From NCBI RefSeq assembly GCF_007993065.1, contig NZ_VOPL01000001.1, positions 62,001-126,000 on the forward strand: a stretch of 64,000 bases of DNA, in the 5' to 3' direction. Within the stretch, counting starts at the first letter, position 1. Every line of letters starts with the position of its first letter. The translations under genes were made by a program, and so were the position numbers. Positions 34,254 to 42,807 of this stretch are shown one piece after another. Below the pieces are notes generated by a model, which did no database searches, was not told the DNA's origin, and saw only the letters and a list, made by a program, of their open reading frames with translations. The stretch is from Paracoccus aurantiacus (GTDB lineage Bacteria; Pseudomonadota; Alphaproteobacteria; Rhodobacterales; Rhodobacteraceae).

Positions 34254-35207
34254 ATGGCGACAGCGTCATTGCGCAATCCGGGCACCGATCTGCGGCCCGA
34301 ATGGTTCGAGCAAATTCGCATCAACACGCCTGCGGTCGAACGGCGGGCAGCGACGCTGCCGGTGCGGCGCAGCCTGAAGAAGGAATGGCAGGCAGGGTGG
34401 ATCCTGAACGCGATCCTCTGCATCGACCTGACCACGCTTGCGGGTGACGATACCGAAGACCGCGTTGCCCGTCTTTGCGCCAAGGCGATGCAGCCGATTG
34501 CGCCGGATCAGCTTGCGGCGATGGGGGTGGACAGCCTGACCACGGGTGCGGTCTGCGTCTATCCGACGATGGTCGGCGCGGCGAAGCGCGCGCTTGGGAA
34601 TTCCGGGGTGCCGGTCGCCAGCGTGGCGACGGGTTTCCCGGCCGGGCTGATGCCGCTGGATCTGCGTCTGGCGGAAATCCGCTATGCCGTCGACCAAGGC
34701 GCGGACGAGATCGACATCGTGATTACCCGCGCCCATGTGCTGCAGGGCAACTGGACCGCGCTTTATGACGAGATGCGCGCCATGCGCGAGGCCTGCGGGC
34801 CCGCCCGGATGAAAGCCATTCTGGCGACGGGCGATCTTAAGTCGCTGGAAAATGTCGCCAAGGCCAGCCATGTCGCGATGCAGGCGGGCAGCGACTACAT
34901 CAAGACCTCGACCGGCAAGGAAGGCGTCAACGCGACGCTTCCGGTTTCGCTGGTGATGTGCCGGGCGATCCGCGACTATCAGGACCAGACCGGCTTCAAG
35001 GTCGGCTTCAAGCCTGCGGGGGGGCTGAAAACCTCGAAGGATGCGATTGCCTGGCAGGTTCTGATGAAGGAAGAACTCGGCGATGACTGGACGCGCCCGG
35101 ACCTGTTCCGCATTGGCGCAAGCTCGCTTCTGGGCGATCTGGAACGCCAGATCAGCCATTACGTGACCGGCCGCTATGCCGCGTCGCACCGCCTGACCAT
35201 GGCCTGA
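34254..35207 (+). CDS. deoC: Deoxyribose-phosphate aldolase
   Basis: A 317-aa class I aldolase (EC 4.1.2.4). It splits 2-deoxyribose 5-phosphate into glyceraldehyde 3-phosphate and acetaldehyde. The core shows CIDLTTLAGDDTEDRVARLC, VASVATGFPAGLMPLDLRLA, the EIDIVITRAHVLQGNW strand, the Schiff-base motif DYIKTSTGKEGVNAT (Lys near 217) and KPAGGLKTSKDAIAW. It is longer than the E. coli enzyme, with an N-terminal extension of about 45 residues typical of the alphaproteobacterial and eukaryotic-like group. The aldehyde dehydrogenase gene starts 8 bp downstream and would oxidise the acetaldehyde product. Confidence 0.95.
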   Translation: MATASLRNPGTDLRPEWFEQIRINTPAVERRAATLPVRRSLKKEWQAGWILNAILCIDLTTLAGDDTEDRVARLCAKAMQPIAPDQLAAMGVDSLTTGAVCVYPTMVGAAKRALGNSGVPVASVATGFPAGLMPLDLRLAEIRYAVDQGADEIDIVITRAHVLQGNWTALYDEMRAMREACGPARMKAILATGDLKSLENVAKASHVAMQAGSDYIKTSTGKEGVNATLPVSLVMCRAIRDYQDQTGFKVGFKPAGGLKTSKDAIAWQVLMKEELGDDWTRPDLFRIGASSLLGDLERQISHYVTGRYAASHRLTMA

Positions 35208-35215
35208 GGGATAAC

Positions 35216-37549
35216 ATGCCGACTGTGAGCGAGATCATGCAAACGATGGAATACGGCCCCTCGGTCGAGGACAGCAGCGCCGTTCGCCACTGGCTGAAGG
35301 CGAACCCGAAATTCGGCCATTTCATCAATGGCAGCTTTACCAAGCCGGGCGAGGGCTTCGATACCAGTGACCCGGCGACCGGCACCGTTCTGGCCCGGAT
35401 CAGCCAGGGCACGGCGGAAGATGTGGACGCCGCCGTCAAGGCCGCCCGCCGCGCGCAACCGAAATGGGCCGGTCTGCCGGGGCATGAACGGGCGAAGTAT
35501 CTTTATGCCATCGCGCGCACCATTCAGAAGCGTGAACGCTTCCTGTCGGTGCTGGAAAGCATGGATAACGGTAAGCCGATCCGTGAAAGCCGCGATGCCG
35601 ACATTCCGCTGGTGGTCCGCCATTTCTATCATCACGCCGGCTGGGCAGAGCTGATGGCGGATGAATTCCCCGGTCACAGCGCCATCGGCGTGGCGGGCCA
35701 GATCATCCCCTGGAACTTCCCGCTGCTGATGCTGGCATGGAAAATCGCGCCGGCGATTGCGGCGGGCAATACGGTGGTGCTGAAGCCGGCCGAATATACC
35801 TCGCTGACGGCATTGGCGTTCGCCGAGATATGTCAGGAAGTCGGACTGCCAAAGGGCGTCGTCAACATCGTCACCGGCGATGGAGAGACGGGGGCGGCGA
35901 TTGTGGCCTCTGACGTGGACAAGATCGCCTTCACCGGCTCGACCGAAGTGGGGCGCGCGATCCGCGCGGCAACTGCCGGGACGGGAAAGCGTCTGACGCT
36001 GGAACTCGGCGGCAAATCGCCCTTCATCGTCATGGAGGATGCGGATCTGGACGCTGCCGTCGAAGGTGTCGTCGATTCCATCTGGTTCAATCAGGGCCAG
36101 GTCTGCTGCGCCGGTTCACGCATTCTTGTGGCCGAAGCCGTGGCCGAGCGGTTCGAGGCGTTATTGCAGCGCCGTCTGGCGACGCTGCGGGTAGGTCCGC
36201 CGCTGGATAAATCCACCGATGTCGGCGCAATCGTCGATCCGGTGCAGAAGGACCGCATCCTTAACCTGACCGCGCTGGCGGTATCAGCCGGTGCCGACCT
36301 GATCGGCGGTGCGCCGCGCGAAACCTGCTTCATCGCGCCGGGCTATCTGCGTCAGGTCTCGCCCGCGAACCCCGCATGGAGCGAGGAGATCTTTGGCCCC
36401 ATCGCCACCCTGACCACCTTCCGCACCGCGGATGAGGCGATAAGTCTGGCGAACAACTCGCGTTATGGTCTGGCCGCGCAGATCTGGTCGGAAAGCGCCA
36501 CGGTCGCGACCGATCTGGCTGCATCGGTGAAGGCGGGTGTGGTCTGGATCAACGGCGCGAACATGTTTGACGCTGCCGCCCCCTTTGGCGGGATGCGCGA
36601 ATCCGGATATGGCCGCGAAGGTGGCCGCGTCGGGATGCTGGATTATCTCAACGGTCCCAAACTGCCCGAGGCGAAGGAGAAAGCCTCGCCCACGCCCAAG
36701 GCGGTTCTGGACGGCGCCAGTGCAGGCGGCGGCATCGACCGGACGGAAAAGCTGTATATCGGCGGCGCGCAGAAGCGGCCCGATGGTGGGGCCAGCTATC
36801 GCGCGGCATCCGGCGATCTGGTGCCGCTTGGCAATCGCAAGGACATCCGCAACGCGGTCGAGGCGGCGAAGAAGGCCACAAAATGGGCAGCGATGGGCGG
36901 CCATGCCCGTGCGCAGGTGCTGTATTTCATTGCTGAAAACCTGTCGCAACGCCGCGATGATCTGGCGAAGAAACATGGCGCAAAACCCGTCGATGCGGCG
37001 ATCGAGCGGTTGTTCTACTATGCTGCATGGGCCGACAAATATGACGGGCTGAACGTCCAGACCAAGCCGAATTATCTGGTCAACGTGATCCCGGAAGCCT
37101 TCGGGACCATCGGCATCGTTTGCCCGAATGACGCGCCTCTGCTGGGGTTCATCAGCCTTGTCGCGCCTGCCATTGCCATGGGTAACACCGTCGTGGTGAT
37201 CCCGGCGCAGGACGATCCGGTCGCGGCCTTTGATCTGGCGCAGGTCTTCGATACCTCGGATCTGCCCGGCGGCGTGGTCAATATCGTGTCGGGGCCGAAG
37301 GACGAACTGGCGCAGGTGCTGGCCCAGCATGACGATGTTGCGGCGCTGTGGTTCTGCGGCGTGGAAGGTGCGGCTGCGGTCGAAAAAGCCTCGACCGGGA
37401 ACCTCAAGCCGGTCTGGTCTTTCGCCAATCGCGACTGGTCGAAACCTGTGGGGCAGGGACGCAGCTATCTGGATCACGCGGTGCAGTGGAAAACCGTCTG
37501 GCTGCCTTACGGGGCATTGCCGGCCGGCACGGGCAGCATCGTTTACTGA
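35216..37549 (+). CDS. Double-domain aldehyde dehydrogenase
   Basis: A 777-aa protein. Residues about 25-480 are a complete ALDH: PWNFPLLMLAWKIAPAIAAG, KPAEYTSLTALAFAEICQEV, FTGSTEVGRAI, ELGGKSPFIV and FNQGQVCCAGSRIL with the catalytic Cys near 297-298. Residues about 510-777 repeat only the NAD-binding half (IVCPNDAPLLGFISLVAPAI, then AMGNTVVVIPAQDDPVAAFD) without a catalytic Cys or ELGG motif. This 1.5-copy architecture goes with deoC in Rhodobacterales. It probably oxidises acetaldehyde from DeoC, possibly with channelling; the degenerate second half may be structural. Ribosome binding site GAGGGAT. Confidence 0.9.
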   Translation: MPTVSEIMQTMEYGPSVEDSSAVRHWLKANPKFGHFINGSFTKPGEGFDTSDPATGTVLARISQGTAEDVDAAVKAARRAQPKWAGLPGHERAKYLYAIARTIQKRERFLSVLESMDNGKPIRESRDADIPLVVRHFYHHAGWAELMADEFPGHSAIGVAGQIIPWNFPLLMLAWKIAPAIAAGNTVVLKPAEYTSLTALAFAEICQEVGLPKGVVNIVTGDGETGAAIVASDVDKIAFTGSTEVGRAIRAATAGTGKRLTLELGGKSPFIVMEDADLDAAVEGVVDSIWFNQGQVCCAGSRILVAEAVAERFEALLQRRLATLRVGPPLDKSTDVGAIVDPVQKDRILNLTALAVSAGADLIGGAPRETCFIAPGYLRQVSPANPAWSEEIFGPIATLTTFRTADEAISLANNSRYGLAAQIWSESATVATDLAASVKAGVVWINGANMFDAAAPFGGMRESGYGREGGRVGMLDYLNGPKLPEAKEKASPTPKAVLDGASAGGGIDRTEKLYIGGAQKRPDGGASYRAASGDLVPLGNRKDIRNAVEAAKKATKWAAMGGHARAQVLYFIAENLSQRRDDLAKKHGAKPVDAAIERLFYYAAWADKYDGLNVQTKPNYLVNVIPEAFGTIGIVCPNDAPLLGFISLVAPAIAMGNTVVVIPAQDDPVAAFDLAQVFDTSDLPGGVVNIVSGPKDELAQVLAQHDDVAALWFCGVEGAAAVEKASTGNLKPVWSFANRDWSKPVGQGRSYLDHAVQWKTVWLPYGALPAGTGSIVY

Positions 37550-37552
37550 GGC

Positions 37553-38407
37553 TTATTCCGCGGCCTCTTTCTTGAGAGGCGGGACGATATTGCCGTCATC
37601 GTCGATCTCATCGGTGATGACGGTGAAGTTCAGCAACCGGTGCAGCCCGAAGCTTGAGATCAGCGCAACATCCGTGGCATCCCGACCATAGCCGACGGGC
37701 AAGCGACCGATGCGGCGCATGTTGTTGCGCGGGTCGAAATCCCACCAGCGGCCGGACAGGTAAACCTGAACCGAGGCAGCGAAATCCATCGGGTCGGGCG
37801 GTGCCGGAATGCCGAAATCGCCCAAATAGCCGTTGACGTAGCGCGCCGGAATGTTCAGCGCACGACACATCGCAATCGAAAGATGCGCGAAGTCGCGGCA
37901 GACGCCCTTGCCCTGTTCGAACGCGTCATGCGCGGTGCGGGTCGCGTCCGCGTCCTGATAGTTGAAGGTGATGTGGTTGTGGACCCAGTCCATCACCGTC
38001 TGCACGCGGTTCCAGCCCGGCGCGACATTGCCGAACAAGTCCCATGCCGGTTGCATCAGCAAGTCCGAATCGCAGTAGCGCGACGGAAGCAGGAATTGCA
38101 GCACGTCGTCGGGAAGCGCCTGGATCGGCATTTCCTGCGCGTCGAGGAATTCCGGTTCGGGCAAGCCGCTATCGGTGATCGTGGCAAGCTGCCTCATTCT
38201 GAAGCGGCCAGCGGGTGCCGACAGACGGCGACAGAAATTGCCGAAATCATCGACGAAGGTCGAATAGGCGACGCCCGGCTCTGTCGAAAAATCCTCGACG
38301 CCTTGCAGGTCCAGCTGCCGTTCTGGCCTGACCGACATCTGCAGAAGCATCGACAGAGGGCCGTCGCCCTCTATCGTGATGTCATATCCATACCGAATGC
38401 GCATCAT
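37553..38407 (-). CDS. Transglutaminase-like family protein
   Basis: A 284-aa cysteine-protease-fold protein. An N-terminal bacterial transglutaminase-like beta domain (1-120) precedes the core with the catalytic triad: GKGVCRDFAHLSIAMCRALN (Cys near 168), ARYVNGYLGDFG, AASVQVYLSGRWWDFDPRNN (His position replaced in context by V-Q-V; the Asp is in WWDFDPR). The usual triad His (A-W-H-x-E pattern) is not obvious, since the aligned segment reads FAASVQVYL, so activity is uncertain. The start could be either of two adjacent ATGs (38407 or 38404), overlapping the osmC stop, so translation is coupled. Confidence 0.82.
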   Translation of the reverse strand: MMRIRYGYDITIEGDGPLSMLLQMSVRPERQLDLQGVEDFSTEPGVAYSTFVDDFGNFCRRLSAPAGRFRMRQLATITDSGLPEPEFLDAQEMPIQALPDDVLQFLLPSRYCDSDLLMQPAWDLFGNVAPGWNRVQTVMDWVHNHITFNYQDADATRTAHDAFEQGKGVCRDFAHLSIAMCRALNIPARYVNGYLGDFGIPAPPDPMDFAASVQVYLSGRWWDFDPRNNMRRIGRLPVGYGRDATDVALISSFGLHRLLNFTVITDEIDDDGNIVPPLKKEAAE

Positions 38408-38826
38408 GCGACGGTCAGATCAAGGGTCACGTCGGCATTCAGCAGCTTCGAGATGGGGCAGTTGGTCTTGGCACCTTCGGCGGCCGATTCGATTGCCGCG
38501 CGGTCGCCTGTCCCAGACACGGTCGAGGTCAGCGCAGCGGTCTTGACGGAAAAGCCATCGCCCTCTTTGTCGAGCGAAATGGCCGACGTCGTTTCGATCG
38601 AGACGTCAGTTACACCGGCATCTTCCAGCGCTTTTGACAGCGCCATCGAGAAGCAGGCCGCATGCGCCGCACCGATCAGTTCTTCGGGATTGGTGCCTGC
38701 CTTATCCTCGAACCGCGTCGCGAAACCGTAAGGCTGGGAAGACAGCGCGCCGGACTGGGTCGACACCTCGCCCTTGCCGTCTTTCAGGCCACCCTGCCAC
38801 TTTGCTGAACCGGTCTTGGTAATCAT
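38404..38826 (-). CDS. OsmC family peroxiredoxin
   Basis: A 140-aa OsmC/Ohr-fold enzyme that reduces organic hydroperoxides with two reactive cysteines. The first is in GAAHAACFSMALSKALEDAG (near residue 50), the second in AKTNCPISKLLNADV (near 124). The start MITKTGSAKWQGGLKDGKGE and TNPEELIGAAHAACFS follow the OsmC rather than Ohr pattern. The ATG at 38826 has AGGAGGACG upstream. The transglutaminase gene follows with start/stop overlap. An osmotic or oxidative stress role is inferred from the family. Confidence 0.92.
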   Translation of the reverse strand: MITKTGSAKWQGGLKDGKGEVSTQSGALSSQPYGFATRFEDKAGTNPEELIGAAHAACFSMALSKALEDAGVTDVSIETTSAISLDKEGDGFSVKTAALTSTVSGTGDRAAIESAAEGAKTNCPISKLLNADVTLDLTVA

Positions 38827-38912
38827 GTCGTCCTCCTGTATCTGCACAGATAACGCGCAGGGACAGTGCGGGTTCACAGAATCGACAAAAGTTAGGCGCG
38901 GCGGAGGTCGAA

Positions 38913-39803
38913 TTGCCTGTTTATGAGCTTGCGGCCATCGGTGCGGCTATTTCTTGGGCAGTTACAGGATTGATGGTCGCTCCGCCGCTGAACCGGCTCG
39001 GGGCGTTTGCCTTCAATTTCTACCGGCAAAGCTTCACCGCGCTGGTGCTTGCGCTGATCGTGGGGATCGGCGGGCTGTGGCACGGATCGACCTGGGCGCA
39101 GGTCGGGCCGCTGATCCTTTCGGGATTTATCGGGATTTTCGTCGGCGATACGGTTCTGTTCGCAGCGGTCGCGCGGCTTGGGCCGCGTCGCGGCGGGGCG
39201 CTGTTCGCGCTGAATGCGCCAATGGCCGCGATCCTTGGCTGGGTGGTCCTGGGCGAAAACCTGCGCCCGGTGGGGTGGCTGGGTGTCGCGCTGTGCGCAG
39301 TCGGTGTCGGCATGGCCGTGCTGGGTCGTCCGGGTCGCAGCGGAGATCACAGTTTCGAGGCCGTTCGCGGGCATATCGGCACAGGCGTCCTGCTGGGCCT
39401 GATCGCGGCACTTGCGCAGGCGGTCGGCTCTCTGATCGCGCGCCCGGTGATGGAACAGGGTTTCGATCCCTTTACGGGCAGCATGATCCGGGTGACGACG
39501 GCGGCGTTCTTCCTGTCTCTGCTGTGCGCGCTGCCGATCCGCGTGGTCAAGCCGCAGGGCAAACTGGACCTGCGGCTGTTTGTGCTTCTCGCGGGATCGG
39601 GTGTCGTCGCAATGGTCATCGGCATGTCGCTGCTGCTGTTTGCGCTGCAGGGCGGGAAGGTCGGGATCGTGTCCACCCTGTCGGCGCTGTCGCCGGTCTT
39701 TATCCTGCCCGGCCTGTGGATCATCACGGGCGCGCGGCCCAGTGCGACAAGCTGGGCCGGCGCGGTCATCGCGATGATCGGCATGGCCCTGATCTTTTCG
39801 TGA
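38913..39803 (+). CDS. EamA/DMT family transporter
   Basis: A 296-aa inner-membrane protein with ten predicted helices in two EamA repeats (about 1-138 and 150-296), the drug/metabolite transporter fold. The repeat ends show RRGGALFALNAPMAAILGWV and GKVGIVSTLSALSPVFILPG, the conserved helix 4/9 pattern. The start is TTG at 38913 (MPVYELAAIGAAISWAVTG) with GCGGAGG six bases upstream; no ATG or GTG fits. The substrate is unknown; such proteins export or import small metabolites. It stands alone between osmC (divergent) and the DUF305 gene. Confidence 0.88.
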   Translation: MPVYELAAIGAAISWAVTGLMVAPPLNRLGAFAFNFYRQSFTALVLALIVGIGGLWHGSTWAQVGPLILSGFIGIFVGDTVLFAAVARLGPRRGGALFALNAPMAAILGWVVLGENLRPVGWLGVALCAVGVGMAVLGRPGRSGDHSFEAVRGHIGTGVLLGLIAALAQAVGSLIARPVMEQGFDPFTGSMIRVTTAAFFLSLLCALPIRVVKPQGKLDLRLFVLLAGSGVVAMVIGMSLLLFALQGGKVGIVSTLSALSPVFILPGLWIITGARPSATSWAGAVIAMIGMALIFS

Positions 39804-39883
39804 CCCGTTTTTCGTCAAAGTGATGCACAAACCGAAGGCAATTGATTAAATTTGGTCTGAAACCTCAATCCAGGACGATATCC

Positions 39884-40375
39884 ATGACCCAATCCCGCTT
39901 CATCGCAATGTCACTTGCCGCCGCCCTGGCCGCCATTTCGGTTGGTGCGGTGGCGGCGCAGGATGCCGCCCCAACCGAACAGATGGCAACCGGCGCCGCG
40001 AATATGGAGGTGGCCGTGCCGGACGGGGCTTCCCCTTCGACCGCCGCATATTTTCAGGCGATGAACCAGATGCATGGCGACATGATGATCCCATATTCGG
40101 GCGACGCCGATATTGATTTCATGCGCGGCATGATCCCGCATCACGAAGGCGCGGTCGCCATGGCACGCGTCGCGCTGGAACATGGCGGCGACCCAGAGGT
40201 GAAGGCACTGGCCGAAGGGGTGATCGCCGCGCAGGAGGCCGAGATCGCCTTCATGAAAGGCTGGCTGGAAAAGAATGATCCCGAATACAAGCCGACCCCG
40301 CATGAAGGCATGGACATGCCCGCGGACGCCACCGCGCCGGTGAATGGCGAGGCGGACCCGCACGCCGGGCACTGA
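39884..40375 (+). CDS. DUF305 family secreted protein
   Basis: A 163-aa exported protein with a signal peptide (1-about 26, cleaved near VGAVAAQDA). The mature part has the DUF305 four-helix core: [40 protein letters not shown], and [20 protein letters not shown] followed by KGWL. The HH and M-rich stretches and a C-terminal HEGMDMP...PHAGH tail suggest copper or other metal binding, as proposed for relatives such as CopM. No other copper genes are adjacent. The ATG at 39884 is chosen because the signal peptide starts there. Confidence 0.9.
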   Translation: MTQSRFIAMSLAAALAAISVGAVAAQDAAPTEQMATGAANMEVAVPDGASPSTAAYFQAMNQMHGDMMIPYSGDADIDFMRGMIPHHEGAVAMARVALEHGGDPEVKALAEGVIAAQEAEIAFMKGWLEKNDPEYKPTPHEGMDMPADATAPVNGEADPHAGH

Positions 40376-40422
40376 CCGGCTTCGCGCCGCCTTCAGGCTG
40401 ACCCTTGGGCTGTGCTGGGGGA

Positions 40423-41577
40423 TCATCCCTTCCCGCACAGCCTTTCCCATTCGGCCATTGCATAGCGGTCGGTCATCCCCGCGACATAGTCGAGAACGAT
40501 CCGCGCGCGCTCTGTCTCGGTTGCGGCAAACGCTTCGGGACGCCAATGCTCGGGCAGCATTTCGGGGTTCGACATGAACAGCGGGAACAGGTCGTTCAGC
40601 ATTCCCGTCACCAGATGGCGTTCATCGACGACCGAGGGCGCACGATACATGCGCGTGAACAGGAACAGCTTGATCGCCTTCAGATTCTGATACAGCGGCT
40701 TTGAAAACCGGATGATGGGGCCGTCCATGTTGCGGATTTCGTCCACGGATTTCGGCTGCAGCGATGCCAGCCGGTTCTGGGCCACGGCAATCACGTCCTC
40801 GACCATGACACCGAAGACACGGCGCAGCGCCTCGTGCCGGCGGCGGTCGGGGTCAAGACCGGGATGTCTCGCATCCACCTCGGCAAAGGCGGGGCCGACG
40901 ACCGGCAGTTCTGCCAGATCGTCTTCGGTGAACAGCTCTGCCCGCAGGCCGTCATGCAGATCGTGGTGATTATAGGCGATGTCATCGGCCACGGCAGCAA
41001 CCTGCGCTTCGGCGCTGGCATTGGTGTGCAGTTCCAGATCCCATTGCGCATTCACCTCTGCCAAAGCATAGGGCAGGGGCGCATCGACCGGGCCGTTATG
41101 CTTGGCGATGCCTTCCAGCGTTTCCCATGTCAGGTTCAGCCCGTCGAAACCGGCATAGTGACGTTCCAGCCGGGTAACGATCCGCAGCGCCTGCGCATTG
41201 TGATCGAACCCGCCATAGGGCTGCATAAGCGTCGCGAGCGCATCCTCGCCGGTATGGCCGAAGGGGGGGTGGCCAAGGTCATGGGCAAGGGCAACCGACT
41301 CGGCCAGATCGGTGTTCAGGTCAAGCGCCCCTGCAATGGTTCGCGCAACCTGCGCGACTTCGATCGTATGGGTCAGCCGAGTGCGGAAATAGTCGCCGCG
41401 ATAGGCATCGCCTTCCTGTTCGACAAAAACCTGCGTCTTGTGTTTCAGCCGACGGAATGCAGAGGAATGGATGATACGGTCGCGGTCGCGCTGCCAGGGC
41501 GAACGAAAGCTCGACAGACTTTCCGGGTAAAGCCGGCCGCGGCTGGCATCGGGTTGACAGGCATAGGACGCGGTCAT
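40423..41577 (-). CDS. dgt: Deoxyguanosinetriphosphate triphosphohydrolase
   Basis: A 384-aa HD-domain enzyme (EC 3.1.5.1 family) that splits dNTPs to nucleoside and tripolyphosphate. It shows SSAFRRLKHKTQVFVEQEGD, TRLTHTIEVAQVAR, the metal site ALAHDLGHPPFGHTGEDAL (HD near residue 112), then CADDIAYNHHDLHDGL-like VADDIAYNHHDLHDGLRAEL and a C-terminal helical region. Length and motifs match the dGTPase-like type 2 subfamily. It is divergent from the iscA-type gene, the usual order in alphaproteobacteria. Together with the DCD at 9595 it points to dNTP pool control, though the two are not linked. Confidence 0.93.
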   Translation of the reverse strand: MTASYACQPDASRGRLYPESLSSFRSPWQRDRDRIIHSSAFRRLKHKTQVFVEQEGDAYRGDYFRTRLTHTIEVAQVARTIAGALDLNTDLAESVALAHDLGHPPFGHTGEDALATLMQPYGGFDHNAQALRIVTRLERHYAGFDGLNLTWETLEGIAKHNGPVDAPLPYALAEVNAQWDLELHTNASAEAQVAAVADDIAYNHHDLHDGLRAELFTEDDLAELPVVGPAFAEVDARHPGLDPDRRRHEALRRVFGVMVEDVIAVAQNRLASLQPKSVDEIRNMDGPIIRFSKPLYQNLKAIKLFLFTRMYRAPSVVDERHLVTGMLNDLFPLFMSNPEMLPEHWRPEAFAATETERARIVLDYVAGMTDRYAMAEWERLCGKG

Positions 41578-41646
41578 GCGGGTTCCTTGCAGCGTTACGG
41601 GCCAAACCCTATATTCCGTGAAGCCTCAGCGAAACGGGAACGCCCC

Positions 41647-41973
41647 ATGAACCTGCCCCCATCTGTCACCGACCGCGCCTTTGCCCGTCTGGCCGAGATC
41701 AATGACGGTACCGAAAGCCCGCAGGCGCTGCGCGTCGCCGTGGAAGGCGGCGGCTGTTCGGGTTTTCAGTATGAGATCAAGCTGGACGCCCCGGCCGAGG
41801 ATGACCTGATTCTGGAAGGCAACGGTCAGCGCGTGCTGGTCGACCCTGTCTCATTGCCATTTCTGGCCGGTGCCGTGATCGATTTCGCGGACGAGCTGAT
41901 AGGCGCGCGCTTTACCATCGAAAACCCGAACGCGGCATCTTCCTGCGGCTGCGGCACATCGTTCTCGATCTAG
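41647..41973 (+). CDS. Iron-sulfur cluster assembly/insertion protein, IscA/ErpA type
   Basis: A 108-aa A-type carrier that passes Fe-S clusters to apoproteins. The three conserved cysteines are present in VEGGGCSGFQYEIKL (about residue 38) and SSCGCGTSF at the C-terminus. It starts MNLPPSVTDRAFARLAEIND. Its stop shares bases with the convergent secreted-protein gene stop, giving a 4-nt tail overlap. It is divergent from dgt. In Rhodobacterales this gene is commonly annotated as erpA, but IscA and ErpA cannot be separated here. Confidence 0.93.
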   Translation: MNLPPSVTDRAFARLAEINDGTESPQALRVAVEGGGCSGFQYEIKLDAPAEDDLILEGNGQRVLVDPVSLPFLAGAVIDFADELIGARFTIENPNAASSCGCGTSFSI

Positions 41974-42731
41974 TCACAGGTAACGGATCGTAACCTGATC
42001 TGTCCCCGGCGCAGCGCTGAGGGCGACAGATCTTGCGGCGGGACGATGTCGCGTGGTTGACGCTGGGTGCGGGCAAGCCGGTCATGCGCCAGCGGATCGC
42101 GCGGGTCGAGCCGACCAGAAAGCCGGTCATGTGCAAGCGGATCACGCGGGTCGAGCCTGCCATCCGACAGGCGATCATGGGCCAGCGGATCGCGCGGATC
42201 CAGCCGATAGGGCGTCGCGCGATCCTGACGGATAACCGGGCTGGGCGGCGCGTCGCGTCTTTCGGGCTTTACCGATTGGTATGACGGGACGCGGCACACG
42301 ACGCGGGGGGCGACGGTGATGGTTGCTTCGGGTTTCGCATCGTCAATGCTCAGCACATGACCGTTCATGGTCGCGTTGCCGGCCATGAAATTCAGCGGAT
42401 CGGACAGCTCTGTCCAGTTGGTTTCGGGGCCGAACAGCCGTTCCTCACCCTGCCATTGCTGCCCTGAGGCGATGCTGATCCGCCAATCGCCGGGCGGTAC
42501 GAGCAGGCGGAAGAATGATCCTCCCCTGACATAGGCAGCCATCTCGGGCTCTGTAACCTCGGGGCGGGTCAGGAAGACGACGTAATCCTGCCCCGCCGGT
42601 GTCTTCAGCTGCAAGGGAAGTGTCGCTGGCAAGTCGCTTCGCTTCCACAGCAACCCGGCCGGCGGTCGCGCGTCATCCGCGACGGCAGCGTGACCGACGG
42701 CTATCAGCAACAGGATGAAAAGAAGGCGCAT
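41970..42731 (-). CDS. Secreted protein with RLDPRDPLAHDRL tandem repeats
   Basis: A 253-aa exported protein. The signal peptide is about 1-18 (MRLLFILLLIAVGHAAVADD). Residues about 25-145 are a beta-rich domain (LPLQLKTPAGQDYVVFLTRP, then FFRLLVPPGDWRISIASGQQ). Residues about 172-222 hold three 13-residue repeats RLDPRDPLAHDRL joined by SDG and SG, followed by a basic tail ending RGQIRLRSVTCD. Two Cys residues (VVCRVPSY and the last VTCD) could form a disulfide. I do not recognise the family. It shares its stop region with the iscA-type gene. Confidence 0.8.
   Translation of the reverse strand: MRLLFILLLIAVGHAAVADDARPPAGLLWKRSDLPATLPLQLKTPAGQDYVVFLTRPEVTEPEMAAYVRGGSFFRLLVPPGDWRISIASGQQWQGEERLFGPETNWTELSDPLNFMAGNATMNGHVLSIDDAKPEATITVAPRVVCRVPSYQSVKPERRDAPPSPVIRQDRATPYRLDPRDPLAHDRLSDGRLDPRDPLAHDRLSGRLDPRDPLAHDRLARTQRQPRDIVPPQDLSPSALRRGQIRLRSVTCD
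42075..42206 (-). repeat. Three in-frame tandem repeats, 45-48 bp units
   Basis: Three DNA copies encode the identical 13-aa unit RLDPRDPLAHDRL plus short linkers. Copies differ at synonymous positions, so they are not freshly duplicated and selection is holding the protein sequence. Confidence 0.9.
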
Positions 42732-42807
42732 CTTAACCTCTCACCACGCAGGATATGCGCTTCGGATCAACTTGCCAATCGCCGCGCCCCGGCACATCAT
42801 GCACGCC

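Noticed and set aside
42075..42206. Short regularly spaced repeats considered as a CRISPR array
   Set aside because: They are in-frame coding repeats with 2-3 residue linkers, not palindromic repeats with unique spacers.
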